Virus record (IMG/VR): IMGVR_UViG_3300042350_004191
Location: 146,587-210,586 of that record
DNA length: 64,000 bases
Source: a virus
Direction: 5' to 3' (one strand)
Made by a program: the position numbers and the translations under genes. Positions 9,132 to 18,702 of the stretch are shown here, piece by piece. Numbering within the stretch: position 1 is the first letter of the stretch; each line of letters begins with the position of its first letter. The notes beneath the pieces are model-generated. The model did no database searches. It was not told the origin of the DNA and saw nothing but the letters and a program-made list of their open reading frames with translations.

Positions 9132-10019
9132 ATGAACAAATACTCAAACAACCTATTCGAATCCATCAAAGACGCACTCAATAAGAAAACAACTAACACA
9201 GAGAGCAGTTTTAAGGATTTTATGAAGACAGAAATGAACAAAACATATATTGTTCGTTTACTTCCAAATGTGGAATCTCCAGACAGAACATTTTTCCATT
9301 ATTTTCATCATATGTGGAAAAGCGTATTAACAAATAATATGATTTCTTTTCTTTGTCCCACAACCTATGGGGAAAAATGTCCTCTCGAAGAATATAGAGG
9401 AAAGGCATATCGCAGTAAAAATGAAGCAGAGATTGAGAAAACAAGACCAATCAAAAGAAACGAATCTTGGCTTGCCAATGTTTATGTTATTAAAGATCCA
9501 ACAAATCCTGAAAATGAGGGTAAAGTAAAAATCCTCCGTTTCGGTAAGCAACTTAATAAAATTATCACTGATGCTATTTCCGGTGATGAAAGCGAAGAAT
9601 TTGGTCCAAAAATCTTTGATTTATCTGAAAATGGTTGTAATTTTAAGATTAAAGTAGATTCAAATGAAGGCGGTTATCCAACATATGTTAGTTCAAAGTT
9701 TATGACACCTTCAAAACTCGAAGAGATCACTAATCCAGATGAAGTATATGCACAAGTTAAACAACTTGATAAAATCTTCACTCAAAAATCTTATGAAGAG
9801 ATTAAAGAATTGTTGGATGTTCACTTCCTTGGCTTAGAGAAGGAAGAAAAGCCTTCTATTAATCAGCAGAAACCAGTCCATGAAGAAATTCCTGAAATTA
9901 ATTCGATGGTTGAAGTAGAGTCTACTGATAACTCAAATAAATCAGAAGCCAAAGTAGATTCTATAGGAGATATTGATGATGCTGATGCAAAGATTGAAGA
10001 AATTCTTAAAGGTTTGTAA
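9132..10019 (+). CDS. 32: single-stranded DNA-binding protein (gp32-like)
   Basis: 295 residues from the chosen ATG (T4 gp32 has 301). The core has the aromatic and basic OB-fold pattern of phage T4-type SSBs. A His/Cys cluster (FHYFHHMW, then LCPTTYGEKCP) near residues 46-77 matches the gp32 zinc site. The C-terminal 60 residues are acidic, as expected for the tail that recruits helicase loader, UvsY and polymerase. I prefer the start at 9132 because a consensus promoter ends at 9120. A frame-compatible start 30 bases earlier would lie inside the promoter. Confidence 0.88.
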   Translation: MNKYSNNLFESIKDALNKKTTNTESSFKDFMKTEMNKTYIVRLLPNVESPDRTFFHYFHHMWKSVLTNNMISFLCPTTYGEKCPLEEYRGKAYRSKNEAEIEKTRPIKRNESWLANVYVIKDPTNPENEGKVKILRFGKQLNKIITDAISGDESEEFGPKIFDLSENGCNFKIKVDSNEGGYPTYVSSKFMTPSKLEEITNPDEVYAQVKQLDKIFTQKSYEEIKELLDVHFLGLEKEEKPSINQQKPVHEEIPEINSMVEVESTDNSNKSEAKVDSIGDIDDADAKIEEILKGL

Positions 10020-10023
10020 GAAT

Positions 10024-10842
10024 ATGCCTGTCAAAAAATCCAAAGAAGACATTCTTTATACTGAAAAGAACGTTTCGAAAAACACACCACATCTTATACA
10101 AATAGGATGTGGTGATGTTCATATACCAATTTCTGTTTTAAGAAAAGACGGTTCTACTAATTTTTCACAGGCTATTGTTAATGTGATGGTAGATTTGAAT
10201 CCATCAGTAAATGGATCTAATATTTCAAAAATTTTAAAGATCCTTAATAAGGACGATCATTATACATTCGAAACATTAATTGATTCTTTATTAAGAAACA
10301 TCGATGAATTTAAAATTTATGATAAACAAATCAAAATCAATCTTGATTTTATGTATTTCTTAAGAAAGAAAGCATTAGTTTCTAAAAAAGAGTCTTGGGT
10401 TGGATTTAAAACTACATTCACAGTCCAAAAAATAGAGGAAAACATCAATTATTTTCTTAAAGTATACGTTCCATATGCATCTGTGTGTCCTACATCTAAA
10501 GAAATATCTGATTATGGAGCACACAATCAAAGATCATTAGCTGAAATTGAAGTTCAATTAACTAACTTGGATGATAAAAAAGAATTTTGGGTCGAGGATA
10601 TTGTATATTTGATAGATCATTGTGTATCTTGTCCTGTTTTTAATGTCATTGAACTTGAGGATGAAGCGTTCCAAACAGAGATGATGTATGAAAACCCAAT
10701 GTTTGTCGAGGAAGTTGCAACAAAAATAGCAAAAAGCCTAGATAAACACAAAGACAAACACATTAAAAGCTATAATTTTGTCTTAAATCATTATGAAAGC
10801 ATAAATGATTATACGGTAAAGGCTATTTTACAAAACAATTAA
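10024..10842 (+). CDS. folE2: GTP cyclohydrolase IB (FolE2 family)
   Basis: 272 residues. The family signature is clear: VPYASVCPTSKEIS then DYGAHNQRS (about residues 154-177), which contains the metal-binding cysteine and the GAHNQR loop, and MYENPMFVEE (about 223-232). FolE2 makes 7,8-dihydroneopterin triphosphate from GTP. This is the entry to folate and also to the 7-deazaguanine (queuosine/archaeosine) pathway that some phages use for DNA modification. No queC/D/E or transglycosylase is in this window. Folate support for ThyX is an alternative role. The ATG is 5 bases after the SSB stop. Earlier in-frame starts would overlap the SSB gene by more than 40 bases and are unlikely. Confidence 0.88.
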   Translation: MPVKKSKEDILYTEKNVSKNTPHLIQIGCGDVHIPISVLRKDGSTNFSQAIVNVMVDLNPSVNGSNISKILKILNKDDHYTFETLIDSLLRNIDEFKIYDKQIKINLDFMYFLRKKALVSKKESWVGFKTTFTVQKIEENINYFLKVYVPYASVCPTSKEISDYGAHNQRSLAEIEVQLTNLDDKKEFWVEDIVYLIDHCVSCPVFNVIELEDEAFQTEMMYENPMFVEEVATKIAKSLDKHKDKHIKSYNFVLNHYESINDYTVKAILQNN

Positions 10843-10846
10843 CAAT

Positions 10847-11230
10847 ATGAATACAGAAACAAACGATTTAGCTATGTTAGCAGGTATGGTGAAGGGTAAT
10901 ATGAGAAAAATAGACTCTTTAATGGCCGATAGACCTGATCGACCAGCAGACAATATTGATATTAGAAACTTTATCAATGAACCTAGAGTCGAAACATTAC
11001 CGACAATCACAACAAATTTACCGCAACAACAGGTTTATGTAGAACAATCTGCTATTCACACACCACAACCACAAATATCACAAATTACACACCATAATGA
11101 TGACCAAATTAAGCAAGATATTGAATCTATTAAGTTGACTTTGGAGAAGATTAATGTTAATCTTACAAAACTCACAGGAATGTTTGGAAAAGTGTTTCAG
11201 AGTTTAACCAAGGGCAATAAAAATGGATAA
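10847..11230 (+). CDS. hypothetical protein, 127 aa, C-terminal coiled coil
   Basis: Not recognised. The middle is rich in Pro, Gln and Thr and probably disordered. Residues about 85-120 form an amphipathic helix with heptad-like leucine and isoleucine spacing. It starts 5 bases after folE2 and its end overlaps the sliding clamp start by 8 bases, so it belongs to the same operon. Confidence 0.65.
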   Translation: MNTETNDLAMLAGMVKGNMRKIDSLMADRPDRPADNIDIRNFINEPRVETLPTITTNLPQQQVYVEQSAIHTPQPQISQITHHNDDQIKQDIESIKLTLEKINVNLTKLTGMFGKVFQSLTKGNKNG

Positions 11231-11969
11231 AATATGTTTTGAAAAGGATTTTTTAGTTAAAATACTTAAAACAATCAATAGATTGTGTGATAGTTGTGTT
11301 CTTAAAATAGAGAACAATCGAATATATTCAGTTACATCATCAAGTGACAATGTAATTGTACTGTATATTAATGGTGAATTAGTAGAAAATACTAATTTTA
11401 CTGGTAAAATCAATATCATTGATATTAAAAGATTTTTGTGTGGCTTGGATTGTTTAGATAGTCAAAAAATTGAAATACAATTTAATGATAACTATATTAA
11501 ATGTGTAACAAAAGATAGTAATGATCCAACTCATGTAAAATATCATCTTGTTGATGATAGTGTAATGAGCAAATCTACTTTTAATATTAAGAAAATAACA
11601 CAACTAACGTTTGATACAGAATTTTCTATACCTTTAAGTGTCCAGAAAAAAATTATAACAGCTTACTCTTTCTCTGCTGACTGTCAGAAGGTTTATTTAA
11701 AGGAAAGTGAAGGTAGTATTTACGCAGAAATTAATGATCTAACTCAACACAATAAAGATAGTGTAGAGTTAAAAATTACAGATGAATACAAAGGAGATTT
11801 AATAAAGCAACCAATTCCTATAAACATTGAAATATTCAAAAATTTGATGTACACAAAAAATAGCAATATACAAGTAAAAATAAATAACGAATATAAAGTA
11901 TTAATTTTTAATGTAAAAGAAGATGATACAATAGACGTAAAATATATCATATCAGCACTTGTTAAATAA
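11223..11969 (+). CDS. 45: sliding clamp (gp45-like)
   Basis: 248 residues with the repeated beta-alpha-beta pattern of PCNA/gp45 clamps. There are two similar halves, an interdomain segment around residue 115-135, and a second half beginning FDTEFSIPLSVQKKIITAYS. T4 gp45 has 228 residues. It would form the trimeric ring that tethers the polymerase and, in T4, also activates late transcription through gp33/gp55. Sequence identity to T4 is low. The call rests on fold pattern, length and replisome context. Confidence 0.72.
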   Translation: MDKICFEKDFLVKILKTINRLCDSCVLKIENNRIYSVTSSSDNVIVLYINGELVENTNFTGKINIIDIKRFLCGLDCLDSQKIEIQFNDNYIKCVTKDSNDPTHVKYHLVDDSVMSKSTFNIKKITQLTFDTEFSIPLSVQKKIITAYSFSADCQKVYLKESEGSIYAEINDLTQHNKDSVELKITDEYKGDLIKQPIPINIEIFKNLMYTKNSNIQVKINNEYKVLIFNVKEDDTIDVKYIISALVK

Positions 11970-11990
11970 AAAAATTTAATAATTAATATT

Positions 11991-12314
11991 ATGGCTAAAA
12001 CAAAAATTACTACAGTTAGTTATTTCTTAAAAAGACTGAGAGATAGTGGATATGTTGCTGATAAACTTTATACTAAATACAGTGATGTTGATCCTAGAAG
12101 CTGGACTATAATAGTAGATCCAGAAAATACATCAATTTTTATAACTTGTTTTAACAATAAAAATTTTTTTGGTGAAGAATTTTTTGAAATTTATGATGGT
12201 GGACAATACATACCTGAAAACTTTAGAATAAAGACTTCTTCAATTGAAGTTATTGTAGAATATTTAGTAAAGTTTAACATAAATAATAAGGCACACACTT
12301 ATAAAGGAAAATAA
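11991..12314 (+). CDS. conserved T4-like hypothetical protein, 107 aa
   Basis: Resembles a small protein found next to core genes in cyanophages and related aquatic T4-like phages: TTVSYFLKRLRDSGY at the N terminus, then SDVDPRSWTIIVDP. Function unknown. It looks like a compact alpha/beta domain without cysteines or catalytic motifs. It is followed 1 base later by the next gene. Confidence 0.7.
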   Translation: MAKTKITTVSYFLKRLRDSGYVADKLYTKYSDVDPRSWTIIVDPENTSIFITCFNNKNFFGEEFFEIYDGGQYIPENFRIKTSSIEVIVEYLVKFNINNKAHTYKGK

Positions 12315-12315
12315 G

Positions 12316-12699
12316 ATGTCAACAAACAAAAAATCAAAAAAGAAAGTTGTTTTAGATGCAACTACGGGTATTAATAGTTTGTCTGCCTCAAATCAAGTTC
12401 AAATAACTGAAGATTTAGAACAAAAATTATTTGATACTTTAAATGCAGCAGAATTAAAAAAAAGCATGGATAAGTGGCTTCGTACCGCTGAAGGAAAAAA
12501 TGCAACAATTTTTAGAGATTTATCTATTTTAAAAAGCATTAACGAAGAATATTTAAATAGTTTTATTACTTTAGGTTATACAATGGATGGTGAACGTGTA
12601 ATTCTTCAAAGTTATTCATGTCCAAAAGATAAGGATGCTTTAATGGAATTCTTAAAAGTCATTTTTATTCAAAATCATCAACATTCTTCTGAGGATTAA
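12316..12699 (+). CDS. hypothetical protein, 127 aa
   Basis: Not recognised. A lysine-rich N terminus (KKSKKKVV) leads into a helical domain. A good ribosome-binding site (AAGGA) lies about 8 bases before the ATG, inside the end of the upstream gene. Operon position between the clamp and the structural block is the only context. Confidence 0.65.
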   Translation: MSTNKKSKKKVVLDATTGINSLSASNQVQITEDLEQKLFDTLNAAELKKSMDKWLRTAEGKNATIFRDLSILKSINEEYLNSFITLGYTMDGERVILQSYSCPKDKDALMEFLKVIFIQNHQHSSED

Positions 12700-12706
12700 T
12701 TCGATT

Positions 12707-13504
12707 ATGGATTTTATTAGAAACCCAAGCAATCCAGATATATGTGAATTGCCTAAAGTCTTACCTGATTTTTCTAAGTTTCCAGGTATTACCTCAAATT
12801 TAAATAACTTAAGCGCAAGTATAGAACCTTGGCTTTGCGAAATATTAAAGATTGCAGGAGATGAAAGTAAAGACCCTGTATTAAGACCGGGTAATGAACC
12901 GGATTACAGTCCGTTCTTTGATTCATTAACTGGAATGAAGGGAGTTGGAGATCCTAGAGTTGATTTAGGATTTGTCATGACAAAAACTTTGGAAAAATAT
13001 TTGCCACTATTAGATGTTAAATTGAAAGTTCTCCAAGAGGGTTGTCAAATTATAGAAGAAACCTTGTGCGATAGTGACGGAAAACCTGTATATAAATTAA
13101 AGAGTGACTGTGATTATGGCGAGGAAATAACATTTGATAGCGTTGCACAGTTTACTCAAAATATTTGGGAAGAAGAAACAACTAAAGCAGCCAATTCTTT
13201 TGCTGATTTTATTAAAAGAACATATGTAGACAAAAACTGGAGCGTAGAGCTTTATGCTATGGGTGATGGTAATCTACTAAAAATTGCTAGAGGACAAAGT
13301 ATACCGATCTTTTATGTGAGAGCATCATCAGGTAATCAGATAAAGTTTCACAAATATTATTTTGATGCTAGAGAAAAAGTATCTAAAGCTCTCAATATTA
13401 AATTGAATATAAAAGATTATAATTTGTTTAACAACGTTAACAATTTTCAAGAAAATACACAATTAATGCAAGTTTTAAGTGGCCCTTATTGGCCTGAGAA
13501 CTAA
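12707..13504 (+). CDS. hypothetical protein, 265 aa, possibly virion-related
   Basis: Not recognised. It has proline-rich and Asn-rich loops, several cysteines and an acidic bias. It ends by overlapping the stop of the convergent spike gene by 4 bases. It is the last gene of the plus-strand replication block, and I see no enzyme motif. Confidence 0.65.
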   Translation: MDFIRNPSNPDICELPKVLPDFSKFPGITSNLNNLSASIEPWLCEILKIAGDESKDPVLRPGNEPDYSPFFDSLTGMKGVGDPRVDLGFVMTKTLEKYLPLLDVKLKVLQEGCQIIEETLCDSDGKPVYKLKSDCDYGEEITFDSVAQFTQNIWEEETTKAANSFADFIKRTYVDKNWSVELYAMGDGNLLKIARGQSIPIFYVRASSGNQIKFHKYYFDAREKVSKALNIKLNIKDYNLFNNVNNFQENTQLMQVLSGPYWPEN

Positions 13505-16500
13505 CATTTTGTATCATCGACTATAATATCAATATTACCATCTGGTAAGCGTTTAAATCTGATATTGCTGCTTTGTAAACGTGTATTTGTAAAACCGGGT
13601 ACTTTATCTCCGATTCCGAAGGAATTCATTTTGTTATAATTGAAACGGCGACCACCAGAACCACCACCCCAACCACCAAATCCACCGCAACCAGCCAATG
13701 TTTTAGGACCACCATCAGGCCCCTGACCATTGCTTCTTGCTTTGGTTGGAATAGGTCCCGGTTCTACCGCAGAATTCCTTACACCCTGAACATCATCATA
13801 ATAATTCCCCTTTGGTTGAGTGTAATCATGATGGTGAGGTTTTGGATCTTCTAATTGATTATGATGCCAGTTCCAGATCCAGCCCCAAGAAACACCCGGT
13901 CCTGCTGCATTACAACAAAAACCCAAATACAATCCAGTAGGCACTGGTTCAATTACTGTATTGATATAAATTGTATTATAAATTTGCATAACAGCTTTAA
14001 CAATGTTTGTGAGGTTTAGCATAGCACCCGGCATTGCATAGTGTGTTAAAGCTGTCCTTACAGTATTTAAAATATCATTAGTCTGTGCAGGGCCAGTTGC
14101 CCAAGTTGTAAAAGGTATTCTTTGATCTGGTGAACTTCCTTGGTCTGATTGGGTTCGTTGTCCAACTGTATTTAAAAACGGCACAGACAACTCTCCATCC
14201 AATCTCATCCCACCAACAACACCTACGTTTCCGGTTGCACTAAATCCTTTGCAAACCATAGTGGGTGAATTTATTTCCACACCACCTTTATTAGTCCTAT
14301 CATTTGCGTCTATGGTAACTACTCTACCTTTTAAAGTAGTATGATTTTTTGATCCGAAAACCATTTCACCGTCTGAAGCTAAAAGTTCAACAGAACCACA
14401 ATTTAATTTTAATCTTCCTTTAGTATTTAATTCTATGCCAGCAGCACCAGCAACTATTTGTACAGAATTTCCGCCACGCAACATAAGATTACCGGGTAAA
14501 TTGATCGGTGGGGTATAAACAACGTTTTTTATTTCAGCAGATTTATGCCTTTGTGCAATGGTTTGTCCATCATTTGATTTTGTTTGTGTACCAACAGAAA
14601 CTGACTTATTAACAGTTTCTGCATAACATGGCGCATCGTTCATTCCTCCGGGTAATCCAGCAGAAATCACAACATCTTTTGATGCTGTAACTGTAAAACT
14701 TCCACCATTTCCTAACTGTTGTTCTGCATCAGCAATTTCTTTTTGTTTACTTGATAACTTTTTAGCCGCTTCTTTATTTGCATTTTCTATGGGTTTTTGT
14801 GGTGAAGGTATTTCGCCTTTATCACAATCAGGATTACCACATTTACCTAAGACATGCCCCGGTACAACCGAAGTAAATGGAACTAATATTAATCCCAATA
14901 AAAATTGGAAAACGTCTATAGCATACGAAAAATAAGGTGGTAATAAATTTCTTAAAAAGTTAAATGCTCTTTTTGCAAAACTTGATGCTCTGTCCACAGC
15001 ATATGATGTGGAACATAAAGGACACGGAACTTTTTCTCCGCTTTTTGCTGTATTTTTTATCTGTTCTACTTTTTCTTTTTGAACAGTTTCGGTTATAGTT
15101 TTTAATTTTTCTATAGCAGCTATTTCTTTATCCGTCATTCTACCAGCATTTATAAAAATATCTGACTCAACATCTGTATGAGATGTTGTGCCTATTCTTG
15201 CATTATAAGAGCCTCCTAATGATGTAAAAGCATCTGCTCTAGATTGAATATTTAAAGTATCTTGAGCTACCAATGACGTACCAGCACCATGAACCATTAA
15301 ACCAGATCCTCTAGCCAACACTTCAAAAGAACTTGTATCTGTTATTAAATTTCCATCTTTTAATTTTGTATCGGTCATTGACATTTTAACTGGGCCTGAT
15401 GCAAAAACGTTACCAACTCTAGCTGAATCTACATCAAGACCAATAACCGAATCAGAACCTGTTTGTATCATTTTTTTCATTGTTTCGGGTTCCAATGAAT
15501 TTGCAAAATATATAGGTTTTTGAATGTCACCAGCTAAAAAGAATACAAATACTTTTGCACCAGGAAATGGTATCGATATCATTCCTGATGCTTGATCACC
15601 AGCAAGACCAGGATCCGTTATCGGAGCATGAAAATTCGGGTTTGGAGAAGTTTGTGATCCTCCTCTAGCAGCAGCATAACCTGTTTTACCCTCTAATACA
15701 TCACCCTTCCCTGCTGCTATTAAATCTTCAGCGGCAGATGCACCGGGTGGCACAGTACCATATTTTGCAAGCTGTGCTTTGACATCTTCAGCACTTTTAC
15801 CTATCGTAGATTCTCTCCCTAAAACTTCAAAATTTACATTACTTACAGTATTATTAACGTTATACGTACTTCGATCAACATACATGTCTATTGTAGATCC
15901 TTGATTTGAATTTCCGTGTACGTCTGAAACTATATATACATAATTTGTTCTAGTATCTCGAATCACAGTTCCTACTGGTAAAAATTTATTATTTTGTGGA
16001 ACTGCAATGATGCCTGGTGTTAGATTTTGTCCTTGAGAAGAATATCCTTTAGAAGTCCAAGAATCTGTTGTTTCATCGCCTACTGTTGTATATTGAAATA
16101 CTTTGTCAGCAACAAAACTTCCTTGAACTTCTGGAGATTCTGTTGTTGTTGCGTCTTTTACTTCCAGACTTCCTTCGGTTGCTGTACTATGTGGATTTAC
16201 TGTTGTTCCAGCAACACTTTCGGATGGTTGCGTTATATCACCTCCATAATTCGGATCGAATTTGCCGTGTAAAATCTCAAATCGTCTACCATCGGGTAAT
16301 TCAAATGTAGCTCTATCTCCTACTTCTCCATTTTTAAATGTCATAGAAGAATTGTCTACCCATCTAGCTCCATTACTAAGAGTTAATGCTGCCTGTCTAT
16401 TACCAAAAGCAAAATCCCATCCACTGTGAGTACGTGTTCCCCCGTCCCTAGATGCATAAAAAGTTCCACCTGATGTAGTGGTTCCAGATGAAAGAGGGCT

Positions 16501-16962
16501 ACCATCTACTTGTACATATTGGTCTAAATCAGTTCTTTCAAAAAATCCTCTACCAACTTGTTTAATATCATAATGGCCTATTTTATTACGGGGTGATCCT
16601 ATTTTTCCTTGTATATAAGCACCTTTTTGTGGATCTGTTACAGGAAAAGTTCTACCAGCATATGTGTCAGTTATACCTGTATTTGGATTATATGTCGCAG
16701 AAGTACCTCCACCAAATATAGGACTAGCACATTCAGCCCAAGGTAAAACAGTTTTTAATTCTTCTACTAATTCAGGAGTTAATGAACCAGAATCATGAAT
16801 ATGTTTGAAATTTTTGTTACTTAAATCTTTATTCCAACCAGCATGTAAAGTATTTGTTAAATAAGGAATCCATATTTGTACACGGCCTCTGAATTCTGGA
16901 TCTTTATTATTAACAACAATTCCTAAATGATTACCATAAATTGGTTCTTTTGAGAGACTCAT
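13501..16962 (-). CDS. gp5-like baseplate spike with embedded cell-wall modules
   Basis: 1153 residues. Residues about 10-35 (NHLGIVVNNKDPEFRGRVQI) are the OB-fold start of gp5/VgrG-type spikes. A segment near 175-235 has HSGWDFAFG and EILHGKF, an M23-like metal-site arrangement, though the second motif has a single histidine. Residues about 290-370 look like a 3D (MltA-type double-psi barrel) domain, with LTPGIIAVP and VSDVHGN. An insert at about 640-715 carries CPLC and CGNPDC pairs flanking a hydrophobic stretch. Residues about 780-960 alternate short strands like the gp5 beta-helix, and the C terminus is Gly-rich. It would pierce the outer membrane and attack peptidoglycan during tail contraction. 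It is the last gene of the late tail operon. Confidence 0.75.
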   Translation of the reverse strand: MSLSKEPIYGNHLGIVVNNKDPEFRGRVQIWIPYLTNTLHAGWNKDLSNKNFKHIHDSGSLTPELVEELKTVLPWAECASPIFGGGTSATYNPNTGITDTYAGRTFPVTDPQKGAYIQGKIGSPRNKIGHYDIKQVGRGFFERTDLDQYVQVDGSPLSSGTTTSGGTFYASRDGGTRTHSGWDFAFGNRQAALTLSNGARWVDNSSMTFKNGEVGDRATFELPDGRRFEILHGKFDPNYGGDITQPSESVAGTTVNPHSTATEGSLEVKDATTTESPEVQGSFVADKVFQYTTVGDETTDSWTSKGYSSQGQNLTPGIIAVPQNNKFLPVGTVIRDTRTNYVYIVSDVHGNSNQGSTIDMYVDRSTYNVNNTVSNVNFEVLGRESTIGKSAEDVKAQLAKYGTVPPGASAAEDLIAAGKGDVLEGKTGYAAARGGSQTSPNPNFHAPITDPGLAGDQASGMISIPFPGAKVFVFFLAGDIQKPIYFANSLEPETMKKMIQTGSDSVIGLDVDSARVGNVFASGPVKMSMTDTKLKDGNLITDTSSFEVLARGSGLMVHGAGTSLVAQDTLNIQSRADAFTSLGGSYNARIGTTSHTDVESDIFINAGRMTDKEIAAIEKLKTITETVQKEKVEQIKNTAKSGEKVPCPLCSTSYAVDRASSFAKRAFNFLRNLLPPYFSYAIDVFQFLLGLILVPFTSVVPGHVLGKCGNPDCDKGEIPSPQKPIENANKEAAKKLSSKQKEIADAEQQLGNGGSFTVTASKDVVISAGLPGGMNDAPCYAETVNKSVSVGTQTKSNDGQTIAQRHKSAEIKNVVYTPPINLPGNLMLRGGNSVQIVAGAAGIELNTKGRLKLNCGSVELLASDGEMVFGSKNHTTLKGRVVTIDANDRTNKGGVEINSPTMVCKGFSATGNVGVVGGMRLDGELSVPFLNTVGQRTQSDQGSSPDQRIPFTTWATGPAQTNDILNTVRTALTHYAMPGAMLNLTNIVKAVMQIYNTIYINTVIEPVPTGLYLGFCCNAAGPGVSWGWIWNWHHNQLEDPKPHHHDYTQPKGNYYDDVQGVRNSAVEPGPIPTKARSNGQGPDGGPKTLAGCGGFGGWGGGSGGRRFNYNKMNSFGIGDKVPGFTNTRLQSSNIRFKRLPDGNIDIIVDDTKC

Positions 16963-16966
16963 AATA

Positions 16967-18673
16967 TTATGTTCCAGTTGTATTGGAATCTAATCCAAAA
17001 TTATTTGTAGGTGTACCAAAATCACTCGGAGAACCAGCTAATGTTTTTGCGACATTATAAACACCTTCATTTATATAATTTTTACCTTTAACTAAATCTC
17101 TACCCATATTATCCAACGATCTTTGAACATTACCTCTAAATTCTGTTAAAAATTCTGGCATTACTACATTTCTGGAGGGGGAATTTGGGTCGAATAATTG
17201 TACTTGTCCAGTTATTCCATATTTTCTAAATACCGCTGCTAAAGGATATAAAACAGGTGCTTGTGAACCAAACTGGTTTAAAAGACCGCCCATAACATCG
17301 CCTTTTAGATAATAAGCCATGTATGTATATCCATACTCCGATAAAACAGAACCCAAATAACCTAAAGGATCATTTCCTACACTGTTAACAATATTCATTA
17401 TATTTTGTACTTCTTCAGGCAAGTAAGATGTCAAACTTCCGACTGGATCTGATAAAAATTCAGTTATTTCTGGGGCAATACCAAATTCTTCCAAAATGTC
17501 TGATATTTTAAGAGAACTTGAAAACCATTGCGTAAACATAGTTAAATCTCCAGCGAAAATAGATATAATATCCAAAATGAAACATATAATTTCCAAAGGT
17601 ATAATTCTATCCAGTAAAGTTAATAACCATTGCATAATAACACCAGCAATTGAATCTAGTGCAGCAACAAATTCTTTCACTAATTTTAATGCTCCTTGAT
17701 AAATTTCATTTATCATTTGAGCTATGTATGCCACCACTCCTGTTATATAGTTAATAGCATATTGAATAGAACCTAATACACCAGCAGGAAGTGCTAAATA
17801 TGCTTTTCCTTTTAAAACATTTATATATTTTTCTAATTCTTCTGTAAATTTTGGATGAATTTTATTTAATGCTTGTTCTAGTAAAGACGGAACTTGTTTT
17901 TCAGAACCAGTCATTGGATTGTTAGGTAAATTATCAGTACTAGAAACAAGAGTGTTTCCTATTGCTCCTATGTCTTCGAAAAATTTATTTTTATATGCTG
18001 GTGTTTTTTTAAAAATAGCTTGTAAGGTTGGATTATAATATCCTTTAGTGATAGCATTACCTCTATACCACATGTACATTAACATGTTACCTTCTATTGA
18101 TACTGGCTGATCTTTTAAATTTCGATTTACACTACTTTGAATTGTTTTACCCGCTGCTGCTGCACCATTTAACAAAAGATAAACCCATGCTGACAATAAA
18201 TTATAATTCGTACCAGTTAATGATGATGCTAATACACAAAGATCGTTTAATGTCAATCCCGCCGCTCTACCTACAGTATCATAATCTATAGATATTATTT
18301 CTCCCGTAGTACCTGTTTTGGTTTCAAATTGTGTTCTTGTTCCTTGATTTAAAGATTTAGCAGTTTCGGGTGTAACTCCCCTAGGAGCATCTGGATCTTC
18401 AGGACCCGGCGCAGACCCCACTGCCAATCTACCACCACCAGATACTGCATCAAAGTCATCTTGTGAGATCAATTCATTAGACCAGTCCATAGGAGATTCA
18501 AAACCACCGCTTGAACTAGATCCTGATGTATCTACAGTAGGCCCTGTTGAGGCCGAAGTTTGGGTTATTCCACGACCATATTGTGATCGATCCCCTGATG
18601 TAACAATAGGACCTCCTTGCGAAGTTACATCTTCAGCAGTAGTTGGTAATGGAATTATTTTATTATCGCCCAT
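16967..18673 (-). CDS. virion-associated hypothetical protein, 568 aa
   Basis: Not recognised. The N-terminal 110 residues are rich in Ser, Gly, Thr and Pro and likely disordered. Residues about 300-400 contain long hydrophobic or amphipathic helices (AINYITGVVAYIAQM, IICFILDIISIFAG). It sits between a zinc-ribbon protein and the spike gene in the late tail operon and has its own TATAAATA box. A baseplate component or an injected membrane-active protein is plausible; neither can be shown. Confidence 0.6.
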   Translation of the reverse strand: MGDNKIIPLPTTAEDVTSQGGPIVTSGDRSQYGRGITQTSASTGPTVDTSGSSSSGGFESPMDWSNELISQDDFDAVSGGGRLAVGSAPGPEDPDAPRGVTPETAKSLNQGTRTQFETKTGTTGEIISIDYDTVGRAAGLTLNDLCVLASSLTGTNYNLLSAWVYLLLNGAAAAGKTIQSSVNRNLKDQPVSIEGNMLMYMWYRGNAITKGYYNPTLQAIFKKTPAYKNKFFEDIGAIGNTLVSSTDNLPNNPMTGSEKQVPSLLEQALNKIHPKFTEELEKYINVLKGKAYLALPAGVLGSIQYAINYITGVVAYIAQMINEIYQGALKLVKEFVAALDSIAGVIMQWLLTLLDRIIPLEIICFILDIISIFAGDLTMFTQWFSSSLKISDILEEFGIAPEITEFLSDPVGSLTSYLPEEVQNIMNIVNSVGNDPLGYLGSVLSEYGYTYMAYYLKGDVMGGLLNQFGSQAPVLYPLAAVFRKYGITGQVQLFDPNSPSRNVVMPEFLTEFRGNVQRSLDNMGRDLVKGKNYINEGVYNVAKTLAGSPSDFGTPTNNFGLDSNTTGT

Positions 18674-18680
18674 TTAAGAA

Positions 18681-18688
18681 TATTTATA
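18681..18688 (-). promoter_or_regulatory. T4-type late promoter box TATAAATA
   Basis: A perfect TATAAATA, 7 bases before the start of the 568-residue virion gene. Confidence 0.7.
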
Positions 18689-18702
18689 ATATAAAAATGG
18701 GA

